The position numbers and the translations under genes are program-made. The notes below the pieces were generated by a model, which worked only from the letters and a program-made list of their open reading frames with translations, had not been told where the DNA came from and did not search any database. A stretch of 64,000 bases of DNA from Phytophthora hibernalis (taxonomy: Eukaryota; Oomycota; Peronosporomycetes; Peronosporales; Peronosporaceae), in the NCBI GenBank assembly GCA_012656075.1, contig JAAKBF010000133.1, positions 1-64,000 of the forward strand, read 5' to 3'. Position 1 is the first letter of the stretch; each line of letters starts with the position of its first letter. This document shows positions 21,048 to 34,035 of this stretch, piece after piece.

Positions 21048-23072
21048 TGGGCGGTTCCTGAAAACCCATTCTGTGTGTTTCAAATATTGCGCAAAAACAC
21101 GGACTAAGATTTTGATCGTGCCAGAATTTTTGCATCCTGAAAACGTACTTTGCACCGATCAAATCCAGCAGATCGCGCGGACACCAATCCCCCACGCTTG
21201 CTGGCATGTCTTCCGTGTTCTTCGTTCTTCTTGCCGCTATCCAGCGTTGCCAGGATTCTCGCCGCAGACAGTCGTTCCGATCAAGATTGAGCAAACGCCA
21301 GCGCCGCCTACGCGACCACCGGGTGGGGCGACCATCGCTTCAATGGCCCAGCATGTCGGGCTTCGCGATGCTTTTCGGATCTGGAGACGATCAGGCACTC
21401 ATCACATTGAGTGGCTTGGATCACAGAGCGTTTCGATATGCTTCAAGCAGCTCTATGAAACGTATACACCCTACGGACCACCCGGTGCCGCTCTGCATCG
21501 CGTACGTGACAACACCCGCGGATGACGACGCCTACTAGATGCTACGCAGTGTTTGGCTCTTGTACTGGCGTGGACGCGCACCCGTGGCAGAGAGTTCTCT
21601 CTGTGCATCGTATTTGGCGTCACCGCAAGCGTTTGCTCGCTGTCAAGCCGCTGAGTGGGGGATGCGAGCGTTTCAAAGCTCTTTCCCACGGTTTAAAGAC
21701 CGGCTAGAATACGAGGAACGAGGAGAAAGACGCCTAATCCTTGATACGTGCGTGCTGCATTACAATCTTCGAGCAAGACTTGTTTGTATTAACCAGTTGC
21801 TTTCTGTGTACTTACCTAGCTTAGAGCAGAATCCTCTAACACAAATGTAGCCAAACTAGTTCTTCTCCTTTCTTGCTTAGTCGTCCCCCTTGTTTGCTTG
21901 TGTTGCTTTCGTTATTCCAACTAAAGCAGTGGCAAGTAGCTCAAAAGTCGGTTGCTTCTCTCGCGGTCGTCAGCACGGTCTTGATCGTGCTGACGCTGGT
22001 CTTGCTCGCGCTGACACTGGTCTTGCTCCCGCTGACGCTGGTCTTCTTCACGCCAGCGCTGCTGTTGTTCACGGTCGGCCTCCCTTTGGCGTTGATCCTG
22101 CAGCATCATAACCCGCGCCAATGATAGACATCATTACTGTTCGTTTGGCGGCTTTGACGAGGAGCACAAGCGGACGTGCTGCAGCGGCCACCGTAGTGAT
22201 GGGCAGTGGTTCATCATCCTCGAAAACGTCATCTGCAAAAATCGCCTCAGCGTCTTCCGCAATATGATCCCCGTTGGCCACGTCAGCTCGCTGCGTGATA
22301 CTCGCCGCAATTTGAATAGCACGTGCAACGTCGGGGATGTCCGGGTTACCGGACCCCATATGTGTCTTATAAAGCTTGGCAAACTTACGGCGGAGGCTCT
22401 CCACCGTGAGGTCGACGCCCGAGAAGCGCTCGTTGTGTTGGCGAGCCACATTCTCCCACTCGTCTCGTCCTATTGGCTTGAGCGAATGGAGAATGTCGAG
22501 AAGGCCATCGACTTCGACCCTCGTAAAGCTGCTTCCTCGAGCTGCTCGAGGGATGTTACGTCTGCGTCGCGTACGTGGTGTTGCCCTGCCGGATTGGTCG
22601 TCCTGGTCCATAGCGTCCGAAACAGTTCCAGGTAGTGTGCCAGCAATCACTACACCTGCAGTGCTTGGTACTTGAGTCGACGGTGCCAGAGAATTCGTCG
22701 TCCGCTGCGCTAGAGGAATATCCAAGCTGTTAGCGACTGCTACGTGGAGCTCATGGGTCTCATGAAGCGGTTGTAGGCTTGGGTCCGGAGAGGTCATCGA
22801 CGACAGGGAGGACATGAGCTACGCGAGTGGCACTTGGGAGCTGCTAGCCGTCGCCGGCAGAAACTGCTTCTGTGAGTGGGCCACCTCTGCGAGGCCTGGG
22901 GTGAGCGGGCTACGCGTGGCTTTGGACGAATAGTACACTGTACCAATCTGTACGGGGTCTGTACAGATTTCCCTCCTTGGCCCAAATTGATACGAAAACG
23001 CAGCTGCCATCGAGCCTTTTATGAGCGGTTTAGTACGACCAAAATGAGATTTGTGTTTTCAGGAACCGCCCA
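21048..23072. repeat. Inner inverted repeat pair
   Basis: TGGGCGGTTCCTGAAAAC at 21048-21065 is repeated exactly on the opposite strand at 23055-23072. The two arms enclose the Myb-like ORF and suggest a second, nested transposon about 2 kb long, or sub-terminal repeats of the larger one. Confidence 0.5.
21921..22815 (-). CDS. Myb/SANT-like protein with Gln-rich coiled tail (transposon-associated)
   Basis: The ATG at 22815 opens 248 residues. A basic stretch (TPRTRRRRNIPRAARG) is followed by FTRVEVDGLLDILHSLKPIG and EWENVARQHNERF, a trihelix/Myb-like DNA-binding domain of the sort seen in many oomycete repeat-associated proteins (possibly the DUF6818 group; I cannot confirm the family). After a one-base frame break near 22105 the protein continues as a charged coiled coil built from a 21-base tandem repeat (about 21955-22055) encoding DQRQRE-like heptads. 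It lies between inverted repeats. Function unknown; likely a DNA-binding partner encoded by a transposon. Confidence 0.55.
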
Positions 23073-24970
23073 TTCTTTCAAAATGCAAAAGGGTACCATA
23101 ATATTTAAATATCATCGAGGATTTTTCAAAATATCAGATATAAAAGGATAAAAAGTGATATTCTGAAAGGTAGCCCCATCCGCATGAACACCATGTGTGA
23201 AGGCGAGCTGCAGCTTGCTCATGCGTATTCGAACGATCCGACAACAGCGCTGCTACTCAATGACGACGAGGTATTATATCGTTTCATGTACCCATGAGGA
23301 TGTGCGGCTGCACGACTGGAGCGGACAAATTCCTCCAACCTCACCCTATGTGCGTGGTGCAGGGTACTCCATCCGGACACCAAGCTTCGCTAGCGCAAGG
23401 CTCGGCACTGTGGCTATAATCCCGAGGACACTCAGTCAAATGTAATACCTGAATAGAATATTATGAATGCATGTCTTGTAAATATCTGTATCATATATTA
23501 TGCTGCTGCACGTGCATATATTATGCATACCGTACTGCCTATATGCGCTGGTAAAGGGCTCATCTCCTGTGCGTAGCTCTTCACCCTGCAAGTCGTGGCG
23601 ACCCCACAGCATTGTCCCGTGGAGTTCCTAGTGGTCACGAAGGACCTGCTCATCATCGCCTTCACGACGGTCACAACCGAGGCTGCATTGCCCAAGGTCT
23701 TCAAGCGCTCAAGAAGTACGGCGTGGGTTTCGAGGCTACTCGTTCTACTTGGACAGTTCGACCCGCTCTACCGGTCACTGACCTCTGTGTTCATATATAT
23801 GCATAAATATCTGTCTCGGATATTATGCATACCCCTGCATTTATTACATGTATGCATATTCCACGTGAATATTACAAGTAATAGCATACTGTACTTAAGT
23901 ACTTCGCAGTAAGTACGAGTTATGGAAAGGTTTATATATTTGGATGGCGGGCAGAGGATACACCCGGAGGAGCTTCTACTGACGTGCACAGCTATAAGAA
24001 AATCGCGCACGAGTAAATGAGCATCGTGTGAGCTGTAGGCCCATAGTGAGACGGTGGACTGCGGGCTACTTTGCTGATTGCCAGCACCTTGAGCCCGACC
24101 AAGTGCCAAGAGCCCAAGATGCTGACTTGCAGACTTGCAGTCTTCAAGACAGGTAGCTGCAAGCTACCCATCCCGAAAACTATCATACAACGGCGTGCAC
24201 CAGAACACACACGGCGTCACTGCGTGATACTCGACCGTGTGCGTCCAGATGCGCGCTCAACATCAGATTAGCGGCGGACTACGGACGGACACACTGTTGG
24301 TCAACAGCGGCCCGGATTGTGAGCTATCTTGCTGACGGCTCTACTCTATTGACTTACCTTGTGATTGTATGCTACACATACACAAACTGCGGAACACGGC
24401 GCTGCGGGGCAGTCTCTCTTGCTCTTACTTCGGCTTTCACAGCGTGCTGCGCATACTGAACAAGAGAGCTACCCTGCAGCCTGCGTTCCTGTCGCGGCCT
24501 TTTGCCCGACACGTACAAGTGTTACTTCCTTTATTTGATTAACTTACTGCTACCTATCACTACGTGTGTACTGCCCTGCAATGGCACCTACGCTACGAAG
24601 TGATCGTCCTGCAGAAGGTGATCAACCCCAGTGACGCGCCCTGCGTCACCACACATCGCATCGTCAGTGCTGCCCAGTGTTTAGCCAACTTCTGCGGTTG
24701 CCCTAGTGCCGCCGACCAACCAGGTCTGTTAATATAAAAGCGAGTGATCACTAATCTTTTTCGTTTAGGTGTGTTTTGATTGGTTGAAACTGATTATTGC
24801 GTAATAATATCAAATATTCGAATATATTCGCCAAGTAGTAGATATCAATATTCGAATTCAAAATGAAAATATTATGCATATTCTAAATATCATCCGTCAG
24901 ACTGGATATCATTTTGAATATATTCGCATCTCCCATTTTGAGGTTACCGGTACTATTAGCCCCTGCTTAC
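23073..24970. other. AT-rich non-coding interior of the inverted-repeat element
   Basis: No supported gene. The segment holds several ATATTATGCATA-type palindromic AT stretches (23500-23530, 23790-23830, 24840-24930) and a GC-richer part at 24300-24720 that may be decayed repeat sequence. Confidence 0.4.
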
Positions 24971-24971
24971 A

Positions 24972-25004
24972 GTAAGTACAAAGAACTGAAAACCCTTCGA
25001 GGTT
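24972..25004 (-). repeat. Right terminal inverted repeat
   Basis: This is the reverse complement of 20944-20977 apart from one substitution and one missing T. Confidence 0.6.
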
Positions 25005-25030
25005 GTAAGTTATTGTTGTTTGCAGATATG

Positions 25031-26519
25031 TTTACCTCTACTTTAGAGTTCTATTTGAGACTTCATCATTTCTAAAACCGACTTGTCGCCCTGGGTAAAA
25101 CAGAGCTTTATTTTCTGCTTAATTTACTACCTACTACAACGAATATTCTTTTACGAAGTGCGTAAAAGCGACCTGCCTCCTTGCCCGGAAGCTCCACGGC
25201 GATCGCGCCGCCGGCGTCGACTAACCTGTCGTACTACGTGTTACGTCTATGCTGCTATCTGCGAAACCTACAAGTGCTCTGACGCCACACGCAAATTGAT
25301 CAGTAAGACACGCAAGGCGAGCGCCTCTCGTGTCGTGTAGGGCTTCCATCGGCATACGACGTTCTCGTGGGTGGTTTGTGGGGCGGTCTAGGTGGGGGTG
25401 AAGATCGCCGTAATAACAGCGAGGGCGACTGCACGCCGCCCTCGGGGCTCCAGAATCACCTTGTTCCGTTTGGTCTTGGGCACTGGATCGTTACTTTTAT
25501 AGAGCGGTATGCTGCGATTTTTTCTTTATTGGCTAGTACTAATGATTCTAGTTATCTGCATACTGTAACAAGCTTTGATCTTCTAAGACAAGAAACATTT
25601 AATGAACGGATTGGTGTAGAACAATAATACTTCGCTTTACAACAACTCTTGCAATGACATAGCATTGCTTGAGGTAAAGTGGCAGATTATCAAGGGCGAT
25701 ACGTTTCGTTATTGACGCCAGGTGTTTGTCAAACGATGATCTTGTAGCTCCTGCAAGTATTGCTAATATTGTAAATCCCAGCTATATTTGGATATCTGGG
25801 GCGATTGACCAAGTCGCCAGGAAATCGACCGGCCAATCTGATTGGCCAATAAAACTTAAAACACGGTTTCCGTCACGCAACTCAAGCGGAGATCGTCGTT
25901 GCCTTCGCTGATCTAGCGGTAAGAACTTGCGCAGGAACCTGCGTTCGACAAGCTAATCATTACATGTATAACACCTATGTCACTGGAACCATGGAGGAGT
26001 CTGCCACTAAGCAGCACGCCCACCTAAACACAGTTTTTCACTGTTTGTGTGGTTTCTACTGTTTACTACGTAGGATACACGCGGAAGGAACTTGCAAGAG
26101 TTTAAAATAAATCGCCTAGAACGGTTAGTAACTGGATAACAGTTTACAAGCGTATTGGAGCCTATCAGCGCGCTGACAATACCCCAGCCTGCAAATACAG
26201 AGTCTTCCATAGGCAATGGCTCTGCGAATTGTACGCGAAGCAGCCCCTTGCATACTTGGACGAAGCACATGATGCTTTTAAACGAGTCCACCGTCTTTCA
26301 GAATAATACTACAGTACTGGACCCCAATGGGCAACACATCCATAGTATTATACATGTTCTACGTACTAGTAGTTGCGTACGGTGACGTAGTTCTCCACAT
26401 TTCGGTGCGGATGCTTTTTACTTCGAAGTAATACGTCTCACCCGACGTATCGCGCTGCCCTACCGTGCTCTTCACAATCGGTCGAACAATCCGCTGCAAC
26501 CGATGTTACTCCTCAGTTG
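25031..26519. other. Gene-poor region, no gene seen
   Basis: Only short unsupported frames. A short perfect palindrome, GGCCAATCTGATTGGCC, lies near 25840 and contains two opposed CCAAT motifs; nothing beside it looks like a gene. Confidence 0.4.
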
Positions 26520-26715
26520 ATGGTGCTGCTAGGGATGCTGGAGACGCACGAGATGGTGGATCAGCGAGCGTTGACGCCGCTGGTGGTGGAGATGGATATA
26601 TATGAGTAGCCCAACCAGCGGATATTGACAGCGAGCTTGAATTGACGCCGCTGGTGGTGCAGCCGGAGATGCTGCTGAAGATGCACGAGTTGGTCGACCA
26701 GCGAGCGTTGGGGGC
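26520..26715. repeat. Partial tandem duplication
   Basis: The segments at about 26520-26583 and 26642-26715 share a phrase of some 60 bases (gatgctg...agatg...gtcagcgagcgttg, with acgccgctggtggtg at the boundary). Frames through 26642-26914 (+) or 26863-26561 (-) stay open but match nothing I recognise. Probably the remnant of a repeat or old gene. Confidence 0.4.
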
Positions 26716-28956
26716 GTTCGCACGCGATGTGGATACGGTGACACCCGGATGTACGGTCGCACGTGGCCATCACCAGCGGACAAGGCTTGAGGAGGTGTCC
26801 CTTGGCGCTGCACTTGACCACGCCCAGCTGCTGGCGAGGCACGCCTTCCTGGGCTTGGTCCATTCTGTTAGCGCTCTTCGTCCATTGAGATCTGACTCAC
26901 GGAAACCACTTTGATTATGCATATTTTATGAAATTACAGAGGGAGGTCGATTGGCTGGCGGTTTATTGAACCAACCGCCCTGTCCAGTTTTGAGTAGAAC
27001 CCACAATAATAGAACAGGGGTGCTTACGTAACTAAACGTACTTCGTCAGTCAAGCGGGTTGTCTCCTTAGCTGGTTTGGTGTTAGGGCGTTGCCTGATAC
27101 TTAATCTAAACTGCTGAATTGATCATGTCTGTTTTGGATGAATTGGGTCGGAAATGCGCGGATTCACTGGCCTTAATTCTAGCGTCTGGCTGTAATTCTC
27201 TTTGTACTGGCATACAACAGACTTATAATAAAGCTGACAAGTCGTAATTAATAAGACTTCGCATATTTGCAAAACTCAGTTTAAATAGCCCGTTTTGCAA
27301 AAACATCTGCAAAGCACAATACTTACTACATGTACGAGTCTTTCCGCATCTCCGTCAATGACAAAAACAACACCGTAAAACCTCGAAGGTTTAGCCTATT
27401 ATTGATCATATTCTTATGCTCGGTATCAGTGATTCGGACTATGTCCGTAGCGAAAAGACTTTTGACACGGCCTAAGCATTACTACGTAGTATTAATACCG
27501 CTACGAACGGTACGAACGTGTAGTACATGTTCCACGTACGATGAATGTCGACAATGACCTCGGCAGGAAAAGTGATGATGACTATTCGTGTGCATTGGCA
27601 TTTAATAGTTGCAAAAGATGCTACGTTTGCAGCTGTCGACTGACATGCACTACGGTACCTGTATCGACGATGTTGTGCGCGTTACACAACTAGTGTGGTG
27701 AGTCAACACCACAGGCAGCAGACGCAAATGCTGCATCTGGTCCCGAATGCATTAATGGGTAACTTTACAGCTAATACATGTAGTCCATGCTGCATTCGCA
27801 GCCCTGAACTGCATATCTTAAACAAATGGGAGTTATCCGAGCAGCGATTTGACTCTTCCAGCCTTGCCAACCTTGTGCTCCTTCGTAGCGTGGCATCATG
27901 GCTAAAGCATGATCAATGATCTTTGACTGCAGCCCGTCCTGCTGGAAAAGAGGATCGCCCCTCGCGCCACCGGCATGCTTCTTCTCGACGCTATCCTTCC
28001 TTCCTCTAGTCGAGCAGGGCGGAATGGCTGTGATTATGTAAAACAACCGTGTCCAAGTACTATAATCTACCCCACCCGCAACCCGTTCCGAGGAGCAGTA
28101 GGGAACCGCGAAGCAGCCGAGGCGCTTTCAACTTGCCTGTCAGCACCGAAACGATCAATTCCGAAAATTTGCACCAATCCGACGACAACTGGCCGCACAA
28201 TTAAACGTTTAAGTACTCGTAAACTATACCCCTGCAGAAGCAGATATACTTTGATTAGTTCTCTGTGCGCAAAGTTAGTGAGCGGTCTCTAAGTTTTCTT
28301 TTGTGTCGTCCGTCGTTTGCCGTGGCTTGCGTAGCGCACGCAAGTGACCTGCACGCATAGCATTCGCTCCGAATTTCGTCCACCCCGCCATCTTGCAAGC
28401 GATCGACGGCGCCTCATCGCGTCGGAGCACAACAACCGGCCCACGAAATCGTTCAGTCTCATTTTGGTGTCAATTTTGCGCCATCTGGACGCCGCATTCC
28501 CATTTGGCAGATACAGTATCATCACACCGAACTATAGTGCGCTGGTCGTCTCTTTCCAGAAACTCTTGTCCCGGACAAGTCGTCCGTCACCCGCGCGGCT
28601 GTTTCTTGCCACAGCGAAACAGCTCCAGAGATACGGATGGCGGCGATCACCTCGCCTGGCTTCTTCCAATCGAGCGAGTGCATTATCCTCACAAGGACTG
28701 CGGCTCTCCAAATTGGCAGCAATTCGATCACGCGCAGCACAGCGCTGCACTGAAAAGCATCAATAGCTGCCGTCTACAGCCTCGCTATTGGCGAAAACCC
28801 TTCCTTCCCTCTCTGATTGGCCGAAAGTCTCAGCCACAATTCTCTGCATTCGCGTGCCTCTTGGCGCGGTGCATAGCCGCGGAGGGGGAAGGTCGCAAAA
28901 GCGACTGAAGACTGCGGCACTGCAAACTGGCGCCACTCTCTCAAAAACTCACAGAA
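26716..28956. other. Gene-poor region, no gene seen
   Basis: Includes a solo copy of the inverted-repeat end near 27300-27395 and a small hairpin near 26960 (GGCGGTT/AACCGCC). The last 150 bases form the promoter side of the FYVE gene, with ATTGGCC near 28803. Frames at 28344-28766 are open but unsupported. Confidence 0.4.
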
Positions 28957-30943
28957 ATGAGCGTCGACATGCCTCCCGGGTCGCCCGAGTACCCGCGGGC
29001 CCCCACGCAGGCGTCGCAGTGGCCCGCCGACGTGGACCTGGACGCGCTGTACGTGTCCGAGCGCGCCGAGGTGGACGAGCTCGTGCGCAGCGCTGCCGAC
29101 ATGAGCGTGTGGGCCGTGGAGGCGCGCAAGGACAACGCGCTCGTGTACCTGCACACCAAGAACAGCGAGCGCCTGTCGTACTCGGTGCGCGCGGTCACCA
29201 AAGTCGCGGGCTCCGTGGCGGACGTGCTCGAGTGTCTGCGCGCAGCGGACAACGCGAGTTTGCGCAACTTCCAGAAGCTTTTGCACCCGCGCAACTTCCT
29301 GGACGCGCAGGTGCTGCACGCGCACCTGGCCGAGACCGAGTGCATGACGCTCAAGTGGCTCGTGTACTCGTCGCCCAAGACGCTCGGCCGCTCCAAGGAG
29401 TTCTGCATCCGCGAGTACTGCGCGCTGCTGCCCAACCACCCGGTGCACGGCAACGTGGGCGTGCTCAAGTTCGAGTCGTACGACGGCGCGGCGGCGCGCT
29501 ACGGCATCCGCGGCAAGCCAGACGCCTACAGCCTCACGGTCTTCGAGCCCAGCTCGTACGTGGTGCAGCAGACGCCCGAGGACCCCAACATGGTCACCGT
29601 CACGCTCACGTTCGCCATGCGCAAGGCCCGAGGCGGCGAGAGCATCTCCGCGGGCGTGCGGCTCACGTCGCTGCGTCTCGCCGCAGACCTCTCGGGCATG
29701 CAGAAGGCCGTGCAACAGGCGCTATTCGCGCCGGCGGCGCTCGCGCAACGACAGGAGTGGGTCAACGACGCGCAGCGCACCAACTGCTCGCTCTGCGTGC
29801 AGTCCTTCGGCATGCTCAAGCGGCGCCACCACTGCCGCGTGTGCGGCGAAGTCGTGTGCTCGGCCTGCACCGTGTTCAAAGTGGTCAAGGGCGACCAGGA
29901 CGTGGCGGCCAAGGTGCGCGTCTGCAAAGCCTGTCTGGCCAAGAGCGGCAGCTCGAACGCCAACTCGGGAAATACGAACTTCGGAAGTACCATGATCGGA
30001 GGATTCACCAACCCGGCGGCGGGTGCGCGGATAGTCAGTAGCAATGGCACGGAGCTGGAGATGAACGGAGGATCCGTCCCGAATGGTCTCGGGGTGGGCA
30101 CCAGCATTGGCAGCACAAGTTCGCTCACGTCGGATGAGTCACACAGTCCGCCCAACGAAAACCCGGCGTCGGCGACTCCCGTCGGGGGTGCCCTACAACA
30201 AGGGGTCAGCTTTATCGCTAAACGACTTTGATCAGATGAGCGACGACGGAGTCAGCAGTCCGCCGCCCTTGCATAAGCAAACGTCTACAAGTTCAAGTCA
30301 AGGTCGAGGAACGGGCTACGAAGGTAGGCCGATTGGTTCCATGGGCAGAACCGCGTCCAATGCTAGTATTGCCACTAGCAGGAAGAAGAGCTCGGAGCGC
30401 CGTATCCATTACTTTAACGAGGACCTGGAGGAGATCTGCATGCTGGCCATGGAAACGCTCACGTGCCCCATGGCAGGTATACGCACCGAAGACTTCGAGC
30501 TCGTGAGGTACTACGACGGTAAGCCGGCGCCAGGCCTACCTCGAAGTCTGCCGACCTTTCGGCGACTGGCAACTCGCGGCAAACCCTGCATCGTGCTGGA
30601 TGTGAGCTCGGACAAACGTATTTCAGGTGACAAGCGCTTCACGGCGAAGCTACAGTTTTTCGTGGGTATTCCGCTGCTTGTTAACGGCGAAGTGGTAGGC
30701 GACTTATGCGTGGCAGATCGGTATGCCCGTGACAATATTGACCACAAGCAGGTTGAGGTTCTCAACGTGCTAGGGGAGACGGCGACGCAGTATATGCAGT
30801 CGGACGAGTACCAGGAAGACCTAATGGAGTTCAAGGCTGCAAGCTTAGCTCGCAGACCCCCAACGAGTGGCTCTGTGCCCACTTCTCAGGCAGACGAAAA
30901 TGTTAGCGCTCCGACACCAAGTGCCAAGGAAGTTGCGTTTTAA
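28957..30943 (+). CDS. START-like / FYVE / GAF domain protein
   Basis: The ATG at 28957 opens a GC-rich frame. Residues about 20-255 form a START-like lipid-binding region (MTLKWLVYSSPK, REYCALL, VFEPSSYVVQQTPED). Residues about 270-330 form a FYVE zinc finger with the core RRHHCRVCGEVVC and paired Cys knuckles, expected to bind PtdIns3P on endosomes. The frame breaks at the five-G run at 30184-30188; one more G joins it to the frame ending at 30943, giving about 660 residues. That second part holds a GAF domain (RRIHYFNEDLEEICMLAME, FVGIPLLVNGEVVGDLCVAD). This three-part architecture is common in oomycetes. No introns are evident. Confidence 0.88.
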
Positions 30944-31593
30944 GGTATAGCGGTGTGGTGAAACTGGGAAAGGTGGACACTCTTGTGTCGGTGGTTGGCG
31001 GGCGCTACCACTCGCAGTGTATATGTGAGCCTGCCGGGCAGGAGGGTACGATTGTATGCGTACCAACCTTCTGCCACCTTGTCTGCGCTTGAGCGTACGT
31101 GAAAATTGCCAAGGGAGCTTTATACAAGTGATTAAATATTTTCCGGTTTTGCAAAGTTTTGCTGGTTGCCTTCCTACCAGCGTGTTCTCCGTGCTTGTGT
31201 ATGTGTGTTGTTGCGCAGCAAGGTTAAGTTTGGGCTGACAAGCTGCCGCCTCCATTTTGTCCAGGTCGAGGAAGCTTTCTCCCATCAGGTGACGAGGGAG
31301 GTGATCGTGACCGGGAATGCAAGCGCGTGGAGCCTCCCTTGCTGCATCCCGCTGCGAGCTGTCTTGATTCCAACAGTACGGCCAAGTATCGCGAATATGC
31401 TGGATCTCTTCCTGAATGCTTCGCGTTTTGGCGTTGCTGTCTTTACACGAATGCTGTCGGCGTTGCTGCTCCGCATTCTCTTGCCGACGCGATACATGGG
31501 ACGAACGCGTGATTGAAGTTACTGCAGACAGCAGCGGCGCTGGCCGCTTTCCTGGTGGAGTCGTCTGCAAGACATCAAACAGAACCAGTCGGT
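30944..31593. other. Intergenic, convergent 3' flanks
   Basis: Lies between the 3' ends of the FYVE gene and the cyclic-nucleotide-binding gene. No gene or repeat is recognised. Confidence 0.5.
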
Positions 31594-34035
31594 TCATCGG
31601 GCGAGCAATTGACATTCTGGATGCCTACAAATGCTTACCATGGGTCGCTGCGGGAACCTAGCAGCTCGATTTTTCTCGGCTTCCTGCCACTGGCGGGTCA
31701 CGAGCTCTTTACCTAGACGTCTAGGACTCTGGTCGTCGTGATCATACTCACGCAGCGACGGGAGGTCCATTTTGCTAGGAGGCGATATCATGGTAGGTTG
31801 TCGAGAAGTCTTTGTGCCGTCAGGACTTCCAGGGGACTGAATGACACTGATGCGATGTTTACTTGCGGTTCGGCCTCGTTCCTTCTGCTCGCGCTTCTTC
31901 TGCTTCTCGTCAAGCATGTAGTACGATGGAAGTTCCATGCAAAGCTGGTCGCCTGCAACATGTGTACGTCTGCCACATATCAAACAGCAATTCCCGCTCA
32001 GTCGCATGAGTTTGCGTGTAATGGGAACACGCAAATTTGGGTACTGTAAAGCTTGCAAGATGCGAGTCTCGCGCCAAGCCTCTCGAGCTTCGGCGATGGT
32101 CCGGAGCCGTCTTCGAGTCGAAACAACGTGAGATTTTAACTCCTTCCCACCAAAATGCAGCATGAACAGCTTTTTCTGGACAGTGACTTCAAGAGTAAGC
32201 TAAAGCAACCATCAAGCTAAATGAAATGTTCTCATCGTACCGTGAGAACAAGACAATCTACATCTGTGGTGGCGCGTATATCCACGGGACATGATGATAA
32301 CTTCTTCTCAGCAATAAGATATTCTCCAGCCACGTCAAACTTGCCCAAAAATGTCAGCTCGGCCGTGATGCTGCGCTGCACACCTCGCACCTCACCCATG
32401 CTACAATAATATTTTCGTGAGACTTTGCACTTTAGTAGAATCGGTTTGGACATACCTCATTTCCGAGCTCTCGTTTACGGTGAGATTCACGCTTTCCACA
32501 GCCTCGCCTCGCAAAAGGACAAAGAAGGAGTCTGCATCGGCACCTTTGCGCGTCAAATATTGCTGTATGCATCCACGACGGTCATAAATAAGCTGAGGCG
32601 GTCAGCTACAATGTTCAGAAGTTTGCTAAACGAACCCCGGCGGACACGTTGACTAGTTTCATGGAGTTCACAATATGCATGAGTTCTACAAGGCATGACA
32701 AAGTGAACCTGTCGAGGTGAACACTTAGGCACCCGATTAGAGAGCTGACTATACGATAACGTACGCATCTTGCTCCAGTTCTTGAAAATGAGCAAATGCT
32801 GAAAGAATGCGATGTTGTCGGTGATGGTACCCTGCCATAATACGAAGATGTCAAATAGTTAGAGCATGCAGTATTTGAGCAGTGCAATGTAGTAGTACTC
32901 ATCATACCTCGATGGTTTGGCTACGCGTCATGCGCAAGTACGACGCAGCCGTAAGCACTATAAAATTTGCCATTTGTGCCTGCTGATCAACCATGACTGT
33001 TGCGCTACGCTTGGAGTCAGGCTCAATGAGACAGAGCTCTCCGAAAGTTGCTCCTGGCGTTAGTGTTACTACTTTGTTACCGAAGTTGATAGGCGCGTTT
33101 GCTGACTAGGACAAGCAAATGATCCGTGAACTAATAATTCGCTGAAGAGCGAAAGCAAACAAACGCTTACATGACGACGCATGCTGGAGGAAATAGAGCT
33201 TGAACGCATGAGCCGCTGGTGTTTACCTTGCTCTTCCGGATTGCGCACATATACCGATACTACGCCACTCATGAGAATCTACAAGCAAAACACACGTAAG
33301 AAAAGATTAAACGAGTCTTTTGTGAGTACGGCAGAACGTACGAAGCATGTGCTGCCCTTCTCGCCCTGATTAACGACGACCTGACCACTGTTGAGATGCA
33401 AAAACTCCATTTCCTTGCACAACTTTTTCGCAGACACTTCGGACATTGTTGTGAAGAGCGAACTAAGTTTTCCTGGCTCATAAGCCACTGATACAACAAT
33501 TTCACGTGTACAAGAGGCCAAGAGAGACGCGGTCAAGGAATATCTAGCAGAATAATGCGAAAACAAGCAATTGATGAACAAGTCCGGGGAAAGGATATCA
33601 TTCTCGGAGCGGTCTTCAGGTGGCTTCTTCAGCATGCTGCAAACGAAGAAGTAAGCGGTCAACACTTTCAAACTGCAAATTGACACCACCAACTGCTACT
33701 TACTCAATGATGTGTTGGACCTTGGCAGTGATAGTAATAAGCGCTGGGCTTGGGATGATCTCACGACGCAACGCACCCCATTTGCCTGCTTTCGCGAGTG
33801 AAGCCTGCGGTGCATTCACTTGTTCCTTGTGACCTTCTTTCTGCGGCGATGATGGTGCCTTGTCATTGTTTCCAGTCCAGGCTGTCGCTGTTCCAGGCGC
33901 GAGACTGGCTGCTCCTCCACCTCGTCGAGCTATCCGAGACAACCTCGATCCTCGTCCAAAAGCACTTGCAAGTGTTGCAGGGGAGTCTGAGGTCAGATTC
34001 AACGAGATTGGCGCTCCGGATGGCAGCGCAGCCAT
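31594..34035 (-). CDS. Cyclic nucleotide-binding domain protein
   Basis: A spliced minus-strand gene. The ATG at 34035 opens a Ser/Arg-rich leader (MAALPSGAPISLNL) with a first exon to about 33718. Later exons carry at least two cNMP-binding folds: FLHLNSGQVVVNQGEKGS near 33380 and GATFGELCLIEPDSKRSATV near 33030 form the first; ADSFFVLLRGEAVESV near 32530 and GKFDVAGEYLIAEKKL near 32320 form the second. The last exon (32163-31594) is basic and ends at 31594. No kinase or channel domain is seen, so the role (regulatory subunit-like or orphan cNMP receptor) is unknown. Exon borders are approximate and at least four introns are implied. Confidence 0.72.

Larger units (their letters stand above)
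20905..25030. mobile_element. Putative DNA transposon with terminal inverted repeats
   Basis: Bases 20944-20977 and 24972-25004 are inverted copies of each other (34 and 33 bases, one mismatch and one length difference), and the similarity continues patchily outward (TGCAAA-rich) and inward (a shared ATGCATAATATTTTC on corresponding arms). They enclose about 4 kb of AT-rich DNA that contains a Myb-like ORF of a type often associated with oomycete transposons. No transposase with recognisable catalytic residues is seen, so this would be a non-autonomous or decayed element. A related solo end lies near 27300-27395. Exact ends and target duplication were not resolved. Confidence 0.5.

Noticed and set aside
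24300..24720. Possible solo LTR or Copia remnant
   Set aside because: No matching second copy, TG/CA ends or target duplication could be found in the window.
25083..25340. Small ORF with hydrophobic N-terminus, considered as a secreted effector
   Set aside because: No convincing signal peptidase site, no RXLR or similar motif, and it lies in decayed AT-rich DNA.
28788..30041. A 417-codon plus-strand frame overlapping the FYVE gene
   Set aside because: Arg/Ala/Gly-rich composition without domains; a frame shadow of the GC-rich FYVE coding sequence.
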